The notes: generated from the letters alone by a model not told the origin. A stretch of DNA of 64,000 nt from Brumimicrobium mesophilum (GCF_003025005.1 NZ_PVSS01000014.1:46481-110480); one strand, 5' to 3'; numbered from the stretch's first letter, positions 38,479 to 48,372 are shown. Numbers and translations are program-made.

Positions 38479-38484
38479 AATCAC

Positions 38485-38575
38485 TTACGAATTACGAATG
38501 TTTGAACTACGAATTATTTCGTAATAAGCTGAACTCAACAATTCGTAATTCGTAATTTAATAATTCGTAATTAAT
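38485..38575. repeat. AATTACG/CGTAATT repeat cluster inside the paa operon
   Basis: Several copies of TTACGAATT and AATTCGTAATT in both orientations fill the paaC-paaD gap. The opposite-facing copies can form a hairpin. The same motif recurs in at least five other gaps of the window. It may reduce read-through or stabilise the paaABC part of the transcript (speculation). Confidence 0.65.
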
Positions 38576-39058
38576 ATGACAGAGGAAGATATTTGGGGAA
38601 TGTTAGAGGACGTTACGGATCCTGAAGTTCCTGTATTGACTGTTGTGGACCTTGGAGTTGTACGTGATGTTTTATTTGTAAGCGATAACCATTGGAAGAT
38701 AATCATTACTCCAACTTATACTGGTTGCCCTGCAATGCAAGTAATTGAAGAAGATATCAAAACAAGGTTAGCCAAGGAAAATATTACTGTTGATGTTGAA
38801 TTAGTTCTTTCTCCAGCTTGGACCACAGATTGGTTAAGTGAAAATGGTCGCAGGAAATTGGAAGAATATGGAATCACTCCTCCACAAGATGAAGGAGATA
38901 AATCTGTTCTTTTTGGAGAAAAACCTGTGATTCCTTGTCCTTTGTGTAAATCTAAAAATACGCGTTTGGTTTCACAATTTGGTTCGACGGCTTGCAAAGC
39001 ACATTACCAATGTAATGAATGTCAAGAGCCTTTTGATTATTTTAAATGTTTGAAGTAA
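38576..39058 (+). CDS. paaD: PaaD-like protein, phenylacetyl-CoA epoxidase maturation
   Basis: 160 aa. N-terminal MIP18/DUF59 fold (DVTDPEVPVLTVVDLGVVRD; YTGCPAMQVIEEDI) and a C-terminal four-Cys cluster (CPLCKSKNTR...CNECQEPFDYFKC) likely binding zinc. PaaD is thought to help Fe-S or diiron centre assembly of the epoxidase. Same strand as paaABC but behind a repeat cluster. Confidence 0.95.
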   Translation: MTEEDIWGMLEDVTDPEVPVLTVVDLGVVRDVLFVSDNHWKIIITPTYTGCPAMQVIEEDIKTRLAKENITVDVELVLSPAWTTDWLSENGRRKLEEYGITPPQDEGDKSVLFGEKPVIPCPLCKSKNTRLVSQFGSTACKAHYQCNECQEPFDYFKCLK

Positions 39059-39081
39059 GTAATTAATTAATATACAAAATT

Positions 39082-39294
39082 ATGAAAATGATGAAAATTT
39101 TAACAGCTACAGGAATGTTTTTCCTAGGAGGAATGATGTTTACTGCATGTGGTTCAGAAGGTACCAATGGACAAGAACAAACAGCTGAAAAAGAAGTTTA
39201 CCAATGCCCTATGGACTGCGAGGATGGAAAAACATATGATCATGAAGGTCAATGTCCACTTTGCGAGATGGATTTGAAGAAGATTGATGCATAA
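39082..39294 (+). CDS. Small lipoprotein with heavy-metal-binding domain
   Basis: 70 aa. Leader with lipobox MMFTACGS (Cys about residue 23), then a HMBD-type domain: YQCPMDCEDGKTYDHEGQCP followed by LCEMDLKKI, the C-P-M...C-P-x-C-x-M pattern seen at the start of copper-efflux proteins. Probably binds a soft metal in the periplasm. Starts 23 bp after paaD on the same strand, so it may be co-transcribed; a link with the epoxidase is not known. Confidence 0.8.
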   Translation: MKMMKILTATGMFFLGGMMFTACGSEGTNGQEQTAEKEVYQCPMDCEDGKTYDHEGQCPLCEMDLKKIDA

Positions 39295-39308
39295 TGATAT
39301 TGGATTTT

Positions 39309-39331
39309 AGGGGCGGATGCAAACCGCCCTT
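39309..39331. repeat. GC-rich REP-like hairpin
   Basis: GGGCGG-ATGCAAA-CCGCCC: a 6-bp GC arm around a 7-base loop, with TTTTA before and TTAAA after. A variant of the dispersed G(A/C)CG...TGCAAA...CG family. It may end the paaD-lipoprotein transcript. Confidence 0.55.
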
Positions 39332-39411
39332 AAAGACCATCCCCAATAAAGTTCACTTCTATTACACTACCTATCCCTTACCGATTTATCGACATTCTCT
39401 CCCGGTTGATG

Positions 39412-41343
39412 CTAATCAGCATCAATACTCACACTTTGAATCTCAATCTTCCTTTCACTGGCTGCAGCTCTAGAGTAAACTGAGTTTTTTTGGTCGTTTG
39501 GATTATCGCTCACGATTTTATCGGATTGATCCTCACCAAAAGGAATTTGAACAATAATTAAAACCCCACCATTTTCAGCTGATTTATTTAAATATTTACT
39601 AAAGAAACCATTGTCATAGGCGTTTAAATAGTTTACCATAGAGGCAATTCTTCTTTTGGTAAGATTCACATTGTAATCGTTTTTAGCTAGAGGACTTGCA
39701 AATCCTTTAACGGTCAATTCTATTTTTCGTCCTTTTTCTAGTTCAATTTGTAATAATTCTATGAATTGATTTAAATCTTGAACTCCCTGTTTTACAAATT
39801 CAGTAAAGAAATCTTCGATATCATCTTTAGCATCATCGCTTTTCTCTCCTTTTAAACCGTCGGAATATTTCTTTTTGTATTCATCAGTCATAGCGATATA
39901 ATCATTGTAACTATCCAAATAATTCACATTCGAAACCGTATCTGTAGAACGTGGATTCGGCACATCATTATGAAAATACAAAGTAACAGGCAACCTACTG
40001 TTTAATTCTTCAAGTGTTTCTTCAATTGTTGGAGGTAAATCAATTAATGGTTTTCTGACACTGAAAATATCACTACAACACGTGGGATTCTTGCTGTAAT
40101 TACTTCCTATTCGGTTCGAACTAAAAAACGCAGAGTCACTTGAAGAAGTTTGGAAGTAATATAAATCGTTAGCAGGAGAATTGATTGGTTCCATCATATT
40201 TTCAGGATCCTCAAAAGCAGTGTTGTATTTCGATTTAAATACGTCTTGACCTCCAAAACCATCGTACCAAGAACTACTAAAGAAAAGTGTTTGAGTTTTA
40301 CTGTCCCAAAATGGCGACAATTCATTATCTATTGTGTTTAAGGCACGAATATTAATTGGCTTTTGATATTGGTTGCCGTTTTTAACAAAACTGTACCACA
40401 AATCCATACCTCCACTACCTCCCTCTCTATCAGATACATAAAACAAAACTTCACTATTTTCCCATTTTCCAATAAAGGGCATTGTTGTATTCGAATTTTC
40501 TGTGTTAATTATTGTACCTAAGGTATCAACATCAACGAATTGTTCTCCTTCGACATAGGCAACTAGAATTTTGCATTTGTAATTCTGTCCGCTATCAGCG
40601 CAATAACTAAAGTAGAAGCGCTTTCCATCTAAACTAAAACTGCCATTTCCAGTATGTGCATTTTCGAAGGCTAACTCTTCGATGCGTTTTTCTGTATCAA
40701 ATTGATCTTCGTTTATCTTGGAAACATACAAATTAGTATGGTAGGATAAATCGTAAACTTCCTCACTTGTACTAATAGAATCTGCACGTAATGATGAAAA
40801 CACGAGTTGATTATTGTGAATTCTGTGACCAAACTCAGCATTTGGTGTATTAATATGTTCTGGTAAGGATTGGAAAACTAATTTAGAAGAATCTCCTTGA
40901 TTGGCTTTTGCCCATACACAAGATTCAATTTCAGCTCTGCTTTTTTTATATAAATAACCTCTTCTGTCGTTGCGGTATTTCTTTTTTCCAAGCTTAAAAA
41001 CATCCAATGCTTTGTCGTATTGTCCAGTTTGTTTTAACATCAAACCATATTGTAATAAACTCGCTGGATAGATTTCTGCACCTTCCCTTCCGTAAACTTT
41101 TCCATAATAAAAAGCAGCTTTAGGATAATCTTTATAGGCCCTTAAAGTTTCAGCGTATTCCCACAAAGTATTGATCGTATTTGAATCAATCTTCATGGCT
41201 TTTTCGTAATACTGTAAAGCATAAACGTAATCTCCTTCTATGAATTTCTCTTGAGCAAATTCTAAATATTTTTTTAGTTCTTGCTGGGCAAAAGTTACTG
41301 TCGAAAGAAACAGTAGAAAGAATATTATATAAAATCTGGACAT
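39412..41343 (-). CDS. OmpA-family protein with TPR and PD40 repeats (PorE/SprE-like architecture)
   Basis: 643 aa, signal peptide ending TFAQQ. TPR repeats (about 20-110: DYVYALQYYEKAMKIDSN), then WD40-like PD40 blades (about 170-440: FSLDGKRFYFSYCADSG; FYVSDREGGSGGMDLWYS), then an OmpA-type domain (about 520-620: VKGFASPLAKNDYNVNLTKR) for peptidoglycan contact. This layout is that of PorE-like proteins that tie T9SS or its surface partners to the cell wall. Its start overlaps the PorP/SprF gene by 19 bp, forming an adhesin-PorP-OmpA operon. Confidence 0.85.
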   Translation of the reverse strand: MSRFYIIFFLLFLSTVTFAQQELKKYLEFAQEKFIEGDYVYALQYYEKAMKIDSNTINTLWEYAETLRAYKDYPKAAFYYGKVYGREGAEIYPASLLQYGLMLKQTGQYDKALDVFKLGKKKYRNDRRGYLYKKSRAEIESCVWAKANQGDSSKLVFQSLPEHINTPNAEFGHRIHNNQLVFSSLRADSISTSEEVYDLSYHTNLYVSKINEDQFDTEKRIEELAFENAHTGNGSFSLDGKRFYFSYCADSGQNYKCKILVAYVEGEQFVDVDTLGTIINTENSNTTMPFIGKWENSEVLFYVSDREGGSGGMDLWYSFVKNGNQYQKPINIRALNTIDNELSPFWDSKTQTLFFSSSWYDGFGGQDVFKSKYNTAFEDPENMMEPINSPANDLYYFQTSSSDSAFFSSNRIGSNYSKNPTCCSDIFSVRKPLIDLPPTIEETLEELNSRLPVTLYFHNDVPNPRSTDTVSNVNYLDSYNDYIAMTDEYKKKYSDGLKGEKSDDAKDDIEDFFTEFVKQGVQDLNQFIELLQIELEKGRKIELTVKGFASPLAKNDYNVNLTKRRIASMVNYLNAYDNGFFSKYLNKSAENGGVLIIVQIPFGEDQSDKIVSDNPNDQKNSVYSRAAASERKIEIQSVSIDAD

Positions 41344-42323
41344 ACTCTATGTTTTATAACCTTAGGGTTAAATCTTGTAATAATATAACGTAAACTAAAT
41401 TCAACTCCACCTCTACCTCTGCTTGCTGGAGTTAAACTCGAAGTATTGATATCATATGAAATTCCTCCCCACCAGTTTTGGTATTCCATTCCTGCGGAAA
41501 CGAAAAAAGCATCGTTACTTCGCATATAGACTCCTGCCATTACAGAACGATAATTTCCTAAACGGTCTTCTAAAATATATCTCACTTGAGATCCTAACAC
41601 CAATTCTCTATATTTCCCTTGTAAATTCAATTGAATACTCGGTAAAATATCCCAATCGAAGCCAATTTCATATTCCGCTTGGGTAAAGAAGTTAAAACGC
41701 ATATCTCTTTTGACCTCATCTCCAAAAAATCCTTGGTTAGGTCTATTGATATTGAACAACCCTACTCCAGCAATAATTCTTTCCCGTTTTCCTTTTTGAT
41801 ATTCATAAGCTGCCCCAATTCCCCAAGTGAAATTTGTCCTTTTTTGAGATTGAAATACTTCATTGCTTGGAATGGACCCATCGAATTGTTGTCCGTTCCA
41901 TTGATTGTCAAACGTAAAAGCGGAAGCATCAAAAGAACGGAAATTGATTCCCATTTGAACTCCTGGTCTGAAAAGATGAGTTGAATCTGCAGTAAGTTTA
42001 AACACGTATGATACTGAAGGTTGAAATTCAATTGTTCGAAAAGAACCATCTCCGGCAACATCATTTGTAAAAAATGCACCTACATTAAAATTATTAAAAA
42101 CTTGTTTTGCCTCACCTGAAAGAGACAATGTTTGGAAAGGTGCTGTTACACTTCTCCATTGATCTCGGTAATTAGCATGAATACGATAATCACCATTGAA
42201 ACGTCCAACATTTGCTGGATTTTGGAATACAGGATTATGATCATATTGCGACCAGTGAATGTCTTGTGATTGAACAAAATTCGACCACAACAATAAAACA
42301 AATATGTATTTAATCGTTTTCAC
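41325..42323 (-). CDS. PorP/SprF-family outer-membrane protein
   Basis: 332 aa. GTG start at 42323 directly abuts the TAA stop of the adhesin gene; it is needed to include the signal peptide (TIKYIFVLLLWSNFVQSQD). The mature start DIHWSQYDHNPVFQNPANVG is the family hallmark, followed by beta strands of a barrel. SprF-type proteins help secrete or anchor the type B sorted adhesin encoded next to them, which fits the upstream gene. Confidence 0.92.
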   Translation of the reverse strand: MKTIKYIFVLLLWSNFVQSQDIHWSQYDHNPVFQNPANVGRFNGDYRIHANYRDQWRSVTAPFQTLSLSGEAKQVFNNFNVGAFFTNDVAGDGSFRTIEFQPSVSYVFKLTADSTHLFRPGVQMGINFRSFDASAFTFDNQWNGQQFDGSIPSNEVFQSQKRTNFTWGIGAAYEYQKGKRERIIAGVGLFNINRPNQGFFGDEVKRDMRFNFFTQAEYEIGFDWDILPSIQLNLQGKYRELVLGSQVRYILEDRLGNYRSVMAGVYMRSNDAFFVSAGMEYQNWWGGISYDINTSSLTPASRGRGGVEFSLRYIITRFNPKVIKHRVCPDFI

Positions 42324-45300
42324 TTATCGAATGAGTGTAATATTTCCTTTGATTAAAAAATCTTGTCCATCAATACAAATTCCTTCCAAATAGTAATCAT
42401 AAACATCAGGATCTAATTTCTTCCCTTTATAAGTTCCGTCCCAACCATCGTGCAATGTTTCTGTTTCGTAAACCATTTCTCCCCAACGGTCAAAAATTCT
42501 AAAGACAATTTCTTCTACAATTAAGCTCCTTACAAACAGGACATCATTTTCTCCATCACCATTTGGGGTAAATGCATTTGGCACATATACAAAAGGTTCG
42601 ACACAAGTAAAGTTGAAAGACTTCACGGTAACAGAGGAAGTTTTGGTGCAAATTCCATCAGAAACTGAAACTGTAAAAGTTGTTGTTTCCGTAACGAAAG
42701 CATTCGTTTCTTGCGCATTGGGATTTTCTAAACCATCTGTTGGAGACCATGAATAAGAATAGCCATCAGGTTCAGCAGTTAATATTACGTTTGTACCAAT
42801 GGGAACATTTGTTTCAGAAGCCGAAGCATTCACCGTTGAAGGATCGATATTGCTAACAGAAACCAGAATAGAGTCAAACACAACACAACCATTATCGGCA
42901 ATAGCCGTGACATAAATATATTGCGTGACACTGGGTTGTACAGTTACGCTATTTGATCCTTCTCCTGATACAATTACAGAATCAGGCATCCAATCAAAAT
43001 TCACAAAATTAACTCCACTTGAGTTACTGGAAGCGGTAATGACAGTTTCATCTCCTAAGCACAAATTGGTAACTCCATCCAAGTTTAAACTTGCACTTGT
43101 AAAGGAGAATTGTACACTATCGATAGCGTTACAAGTTCCATTTGAGGCGGTGATATAATACCAGCCATCTACAGGATTATTTATTTGCAGGACAGAATCC
43201 AAAACAGAAGTATTTAATGTATCGGTAAACTGATTATTCGAAGACCAAACAAATGAATTGGCAGTTCCGTTGGTTAAGGCTGTCAAAATGATGGTATCAG
43301 GTTCACACAAACTAATGTCAGCTAAATTTTGCAAGTCAACTTCAGGTAAAACTTCTATTGTAATAAAAGCTGTATCTGTAATTAAGCAAATTGAATCAGT
43401 AACAGTCAACATCACTTCATAAGTTCCAGGCTGATCATAGGTAACAACAGGATCGAGTGTTGTAGAATCCAATTCACCATTTCCAAAATCCCATAAATAA
43501 CTATCGGATTCGGATGAAAAATTATCAAAAGTTACAGTAAAAGGAGCACATCCTATTTCAGAATTAGCGGTAAACTCGGCATTAGGAATTAAGTTGAAAT
43601 CAAATTTAAAGGTTAACGCATTACAGTTATTGGCCAAGTTTTGACTTGACCAAGCTCCAGGTGTTGTTGGAAAATCACTAAATCCTCCACAGCCTCCACA
43701 AACTCCTTGGTAGACCACTCCATTTTTGTCGAAACGACTTGTTCCACCATCCACATGTTCCTTTGAAGATGGACTCCCTAAATAGGACCCATACAATAAA
43801 CTGTTGAATTCTCTTTCAATTACCATCAAATAAAAATCATATCCACTTGGCGGTGCACTTTGAAAAGCATCTTGTGTTATAGGCATTCCTGAAATTGAAG
43901 GTGTTCCAGGAAAAACACTTCCTCCCCACCCAGAAACATACATATTTCCGCAAATATCGACCAAAAAAGCAGCGGGCGAAATATCAAAAGCTGTACTTCC
44001 GCTACCAAAAACAGTAGAACTTTCTATGATTGATAAATTCGGGTCTAATTTGGCAATAAACTGACTTGAATTGGCATTTGAATATGGTGCGTTGATCACT
44101 GGGAATGACCCTCCATTACTTTGTCCTAAAACAAAAACATTATCTAACCTGTCAATTTCAACAAAAAACACTTGATCATAATTTGATGTTCCTATATATG
44201 TTGAATGGGTTAGGTTAAAACCGTTTGGAGACAATTTCCCGATAAATCCATCCGCTTCTCCACCAGCATTAGCGGACTGATAAACACCAGCCGTACTATT
44301 CAAATCTAGAGAAGTTGTTCCACCACCAAATACAATATTGTAGCTCGAATCAATTTTCACAGAGTAAACCGCATCTGCCTCTGCCCCCCCATAATAACTA
44401 GAAAACAACAGTGAAGAAAAATCATTTTTCAATTTAAAAATAACCCCATCTTGTTGACCACCCAAGGTAGATTGAAAAGCATTACTCAAAGGGAAGTTTG
44501 TAGAACGCGAACAAGAACCTACAATAATGTTGTTTACAGAATCAAGCATTATTTCTCCACGGAATTGATCACCATAATTAGTTGTCAAACTATCATAAGC
44601 GCCAGGATTTGGATAATTTCCCGCGCTAATCATATAATTAACACCATCATTTTTATCACCACCAACATAAGTTGAACCCAATAAATTGTGACCATTTGCA
44701 CTAAATTTCGCAACATAAATATCCGTCCCTACAAGACCAAAATTAGTTCCATTTGAAGAAATAGAAATTGGAGTTCCACCACCATGCGTAGTTTGAAAAC
44801 CATTCACAATTGGGAAGTCTAAGGAGGAAGTTGAACCAAAAGCATAAATATTGTCATTTTGATCACAAATTAAGGAATGAGGAACATCCGTTCCTTGGGA
44901 ATTGTCACCTCCTCCATAAAATGTGGCCCAAAGCATATTCGTGCCATCTTCAGAATACTTGGCTATAAAAGCATCGGTAGTAATTGTTCCCACATTAGTT
45001 ACCGTAAAATTAGAATTTACATCAAATGCATTCGGATCTGGCATAGGGTGGGAATTTCCATAAATTGTTCCTCCGGTGAAAGCAGAGCCATCATAACCAT
45101 AGGTTGCTGTCATTCCAAAATTATCTGAAACTGCTCCGTTGAATGTTGCAAAAACCAGAGTTGGATCAATTACTAAATCTACTCTTTTATTGAAATCTCC
45201 TAATTGAAAGACCACATAATTCTCAACAAGCTCATATTCACATGAAATTTCAATGATTTTTCCATTCACTATTTGGTAAGCGTAGGGTTTTTCTTCAATG

Positions 45301-45893
45301 ATATTTCCTAATTCAGTTTTGACAACTAAGTTACCTTCTCTATCAATTTTCAAATCATCCTGATAAGAATATTTCAATTTAATTTGATTTGGATTTACAT
45401 CTGGCGCAACTATAAATTCATATTTGATTTGTTTCTCTTGCTCTATAAATCGTAAATCAATTCCTTTATATAAATTCTTTAAAGTAAATTCTTCAAATCC
45501 ATGAACGTCAGAAGCCCATTTAGATTCGTCTTTACCTAAAAAGTAATTGTAATAATGCTCAGTCGCTCCTTTTTTCTCAACTTCCTTTACCTCAAGTGCA
45601 TCAACAAAACGCAGTTCAACTAATTTCTCTTTGAATGTTATATTTTCTTTAAATTCCTTTTTAGCAAAGTGCGCTTCTTGCAATTGAGAATAATCTTGAA
45701 GTTGAAATAAAACGCGTCCTTGTTCCACCCACATATTTCCGCCTTCAACTTTATTTTTGAAGAAAACGTGATCGGCCCATTGCCCTTTATTTTCGAGAAA
45801 TGCATGATGGACAGAATGAGAATGAGATATTTCTTGTGTTTTCCCAGCAAAACTGAGAAGAAGAATGTATAGGAATAGCGTAAATCGATACAT
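42324..45893 (-). CDS. T9SS type B sorted surface protein with SBBP-like propeller and PKD domain
   Basis: 1189 aa. Signal peptide (residues 1-19), an N-terminal domain typical of gliding-type adhesins (HAFLENKGQWADHVFFKNKV), SBBP-like propeller repeats (about 250-760: FIAKYSEDGTNMLWATFYGG; FIGKLSPNGFNLTHSTYIG), a PKD domain (about 770-860: YLWDFGNGELDS...PGTYEVMLTVTD), further Ig-like modules, and a gliding-associated type B sorting domain (about 1100-1189: YVPNAFTPNGDGENDV). Exported by T9SS to the cell surface. Its stop touches the GTG of the PorP/SprF gene. Confidence 0.93.
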   Translation of the reverse strand: MYRFTLFLYILLLSFAGKTQEISHSHSVHHAFLENKGQWADHVFFKNKVEGGNMWVEQGRVLFQLQDYSQLQEAHFAKKEFKENITFKEKLVELRFVDALEVKEVEKKGATEHYYNYFLGKDESKWASDVHGFEEFTLKNLYKGIDLRFIEQEKQIKYEFIVAPDVNPNQIKLKYSYQDDLKIDREGNLVVKTELGNIIEEKPYAYQIVNGKIIEISCEYELVENYVVFQLGDFNKRVDLVIDPTLVFATFNGAVSDNFGMTATYGYDGSAFTGGTIYGNSHPMPDPNAFDVNSNFTVTNVGTITTDAFIAKYSEDGTNMLWATFYGGGDNSQGTDVPHSLICDQNDNIYAFGSTSSLDFPIVNGFQTTHGGGTPISISSNGTNFGLVGTDIYVAKFSANGHNLLGSTYVGGDKNDGVNYMISAGNYPNPGAYDSLTTNYGDQFRGEIMLDSVNNIIVGSCSRSTNFPLSNAFQSTLGGQQDGVIFKLKNDFSSLLFSSYYGGAEADAVYSVKIDSSYNIVFGGGTTSLDLNSTAGVYQSANAGGEADGFIGKLSPNGFNLTHSTYIGTSNYDQVFFVEIDRLDNVFVLGQSNGGSFPVINAPYSNANSSQFIAKLDPNLSIIESSTVFGSGSTAFDISPAAFLVDICGNMYVSGWGGSVFPGTPSISGMPITQDAFQSAPPSGYDFYLMVIEREFNSLLYGSYLGSPSSKEHVDGGTSRFDKNGVVYQGVCGGCGGFSDFPTTPGAWSSQNLANNCNALTFKFDFNLIPNAEFTANSEIGCAPFTVTFDNFSSESDSYLWDFGNGELDSTTLDPVVTYDQPGTYEVMLTVTDSICLITDTAFITIEVLPEVDLQNLADISLCEPDTIILTALTNGTANSFVWSSNNQFTDTLNTSVLDSVLQINNPVDGWYYITASNGTCNAIDSVQFSFTSASLNLDGVTNLCLGDETVITASSNSSGVNFVNFDWMPDSVIVSGEGSNSVTVQPSVTQYIYVTAIADNGCVVFDSILVSVSNIDPSTVNASASETNVPIGTNVILTAEPDGYSYSWSPTDGLENPNAQETNAFVTETTTFTVSVSDGICTKTSSVTVKSFNFTCVEPFVYVPNAFTPNGDGENDVLFVRSLIVEEIVFRIFDRWGEMVYETETLHDGWDGTYKGKKLDPDVYDYYLEGICIDGQDFLIKGNITLIR

Positions 45894-46408
45894 AAAGCTA
45901 AAGTAATGAATTGTTTTTAGAATACGTATTGTGCAGGAGAATTTAGGGTTGGGATATTTGTTCTAAAGTCTGTCAGTAATGAGCCAACTAAGTTTCTCTC
46001 ATTAAGTTTTGTTTAGAGTTTTAACCACATCTCCCATAATCCCTCTCCAAAGAAGGAGACTGAAGATCCCTCCGATTTGAAGATTAAGAATAGATAAGAA
46101 AATTAAGCTTAGACTAAACTTTTAACAATAACCTCAGGCTTTTCGACTCTATTTATATCGACCACGAGTTGCAAACTCACGGCAGCGCTATAAATAGTTT
46201 TATGTTTAAATAATTCCATATGTCTCCCTTGTCAGTAAGGAATTCAACTTAAAACTGTCAGATTTAGGACAAGATGTCAGTTAAAAGAAGTATAAAACAT
46301 TCAAAACGTGTCAAAATGGATGAATATTTCGAACATTTTTCGATGGCACAAGAATTGAGAATAGGGGAATGAGTTTATAAACAAAAACTAGAATAAACAA
46401 AAATTGAT
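45894..46408 (+). promoter_or_regulatory. dnaK upstream region with TGTCAG motifs and a -24/-12-like element
   Basis: 515 bp with no credible gene. Four TGTCAG copies lie at 45971, 46230, 46256 and 46275. At 46344-46359 TGGCAC-N5-TTGAG resembles the sigma-54 consensus TGGCAC-N5-TTGCA but lacks the -12 GC. It sits about 50 bp before the dnaK ATG. A stress-responsive control region is inferred. Confidence 0.45.
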
Positions 46409-48316
46409 ATGGGAAAAATAATTGGAATTGACTTAGGTACTACCAACTCTTGTGTTTCAGTGATGGAAGGTAACGAGCCAGTAGTAATTACAAACGCTGA
46501 AGGTAAGCGTACAACACCTTCAATCGTTGCATTTGTTGAAGGAGGAGAACGTAAAGTTGGTGACCCAGCTAAGCGTCAAGCCATTACAAATCCAACAAAG
46601 ACTATTTCTTCAATTAAAAGATTCATGGGTGCAACTTATGATGAAGCTAATAACGAAGACGGAAGAATGTCATACGAAATAGTAAAAGGAGATAACAACA
46701 CACCACGTGTTAAAATAGATGACCGTACATATACACCACAAGAAATTTCGGCAATGATTCTTCAAAAAATGAAGAAAACGGCTGAAGATTACTTAGGTCA
46801 AGAAGTTACAGAAGCAGTAGTAACTGTTCCTGCTTACTTTAATGACTCTCAACGTCAAGCGACGAAAGAGGCTGGTGAGATTGCAGGTTTAACAATCAAA
46901 AGAATTATCAACGAGCCAACAGCAGCAGCTTTAGCTTACGGATTAGATAAAAAGAACGTAGACCAAAAAGTTGCAGTATTTGACTTTGGAGGTGGTACTT
47001 TCGATATGTCAATCCTAGAATTAGGAGACGGTGTTTTCGAAGTATTGTCAACAGATGGTGATACACGTTTAGGAGGTGACGACGTTGATGAGAGAATCAT
47101 TCAATGGTTAGCTGACGAATTTAAAGGAGACGAAGGAATTGACTTGAGAAAAGACCCAATGGCACTTCAACGTTTGAAAGAAGCAGCAGAGAAAGCGAAA
47201 ATTGAACTTTCTTCTTCTAATTCAACAGAAATCAACTTGCCATACATTATGCCAGTTGACGGAATTCCTAAGCACTTAGTGAGAACTTTACCAAGAGCTA
47301 AATTTGAACAATTAATTGGTGACATCGTAGAAAGAACAATCGCTCCATGTCGTAAGGCATTAAAAAGCGCTGGTTTAACTATCGATGATATCGATGAAGT
47401 AATCTTAGTAGGTGGATCTACACGTATTCCTATGATTCAGGATGCAGTGAAGAACTTATTCAAGAAAGATCCTTCAAAAGGAGTTAACCCTGACGAAGTT
47501 GTTGCAATTGGAGCAGCTATTCAAGGTGGTGTTTTAACTGGAGAGGTGAAAGACGTATTGTTATTAGACGTTATTCCACTTTCTTTAGGAATTGAAACAA
47601 TGGGTGGTGTTTTAACGAAATTAATCGAAGCAAACACAACTATTCCAACAAAGAAATCACAAACTTTCTCTACAGCAGCAGATAACCAGCCTTCAGTAGA
47701 TATTCACGTTCTTCAAGGTGAGCGTTCAATGGCAACTGACAACAAGACATTAGGTCGTTTCCAATTGACAGACATTCCACCAGCAAGAAGAGGTGAGCCA
47801 CAAATTGAGGTAATCTTTGATATCGATGCAAACGGAATTATGAACATTTCTGCAAAAGATAAAGGAACTGGAAAAGAGCAATCAATTAAAATTGAAGCGT
47901 CTTCAGGATTGAGCGAGGAAGAAATCGAAAAGATGAAAAACGAAGCTCAAGCAAACGAAGCAGCTGACAAGAAGAAATTAGAAGAAGTTGAAGCTATTAA
48001 TAAAGCGGATTCACAAATCTTCCAAACTGAACGTCAATTGTCTGAGTACGGAGATAAAATTCCAGCTGAGAAAAAACAACCAATTGAAGATGCTTTAGCT
48101 GCATTAAAAACAGCTTTCGAAGCAAAAGATATTGAGAAAATCAATTACGCTTCTGAAAAACTTAACACTGTATTCCAAGCAGCATCTGAAGAGATGTACA
48201 AGCAAGGTGGTGAAGAAGGAGCAGCAGACCAAGGAGCAGCAGATGCAGAAAACGCAGCTGGTGACGACGAGGTAACTGATGTTGACTTCGAAGAAGTTGA
48301 AGAAGATAAAAAATAA
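46409..48316 (+). CDS. dnaK: Molecular chaperone DnaK (Hsp70)
   Basis: 635 aa, near the usual 638. ATPase motifs [45 protein letters not shown] and [11 protein letters not shown]; substrate domain with [14 protein letters not shown]; the C-terminus EEVEEDKK matches the family's acidic tail. dnaJ and grpE are not adjacent. Codon use is more optimised-looking than its neighbours (for example frequent GCA and CGT in long highly conserved stretches), as expected for an abundant protein. Followed by a strong terminator. Confidence 0.98.
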   Translation: MGKIIGIDLGTTNSCVSVMEGNEPVVITNAEGKRTTPSIVAFVEGGERKVGDPAKRQAITNPTKTISSIKRFMGATYDEANNEDGRMSYEIVKGDNNTPRVKIDDRTYTPQEISAMILQKMKKTAEDYLGQEVTEAVVTVPAYFNDSQRQATKEAGEIAGLTIKRIINEPTAAALAYGLDKKNVDQKVAVFDFGGGTFDMSILELGDGVFEVLSTDGDTRLGGDDVDERIIQWLADEFKGDEGIDLRKDPMALQRLKEAAEKAKIELSSSNSTEINLPYIMPVDGIPKHLVRTLPRAKFEQLIGDIVERTIAPCRKALKSAGLTIDDIDEVILVGGSTRIPMIQDAVKNLFKKDPSKGVNPDEVVAIGAAIQGGVLTGEVKDVLLLDVIPLSLGIETMGGVLTKLIEANTTIPTKKSQTFSTAADNQPSVDIHVLQGERSMATDNKTLGRFQLTDIPPARRGEPQIEVIFDIDANGIMNISAKDKGTGKEQSIKIEASSGLSEEEIEKMKNEAQANEAADKKKLEEVEAINKADSQIFQTERQLSEYGDKIPAEKKQPIEDALAALKTAFEAKDIEKINYASEKLNTVFQAASEEMYKQGGEEGAADQGAADAENAAGDDEVTDVDFEEVEEDKK

Positions 48317-48339
48317 GCTTAACTTTTTATAAGCAATTG

Positions 48340-48372
48340 GAGGTCGTTCGAAAGAGCGGCCTCTTTTTTTTT
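48340..48372 (+). terminator. Rho-independent terminator of dnaK
   Basis: GAGGTCGTTC-GAAA-GAGCGGCCTC stem-loop followed by nine T. The tetraloop and T-run make this a strong terminator. A near copy follows the membrane gene at 50487-50514. Confidence 0.9.

Noticed and set aside
44451..45128. Plus-strand frames inside the large adhesin gene
   Set aside because: Antisense shadows of the propeller repeats; the minus-strand frame carries a full domain series.
46344..46359. Firm sigma-54 promoter call
   Set aside because: The -12 element is TTGAG rather than TTGCA, so it is kept only as part of a low-confidence regulatory region.
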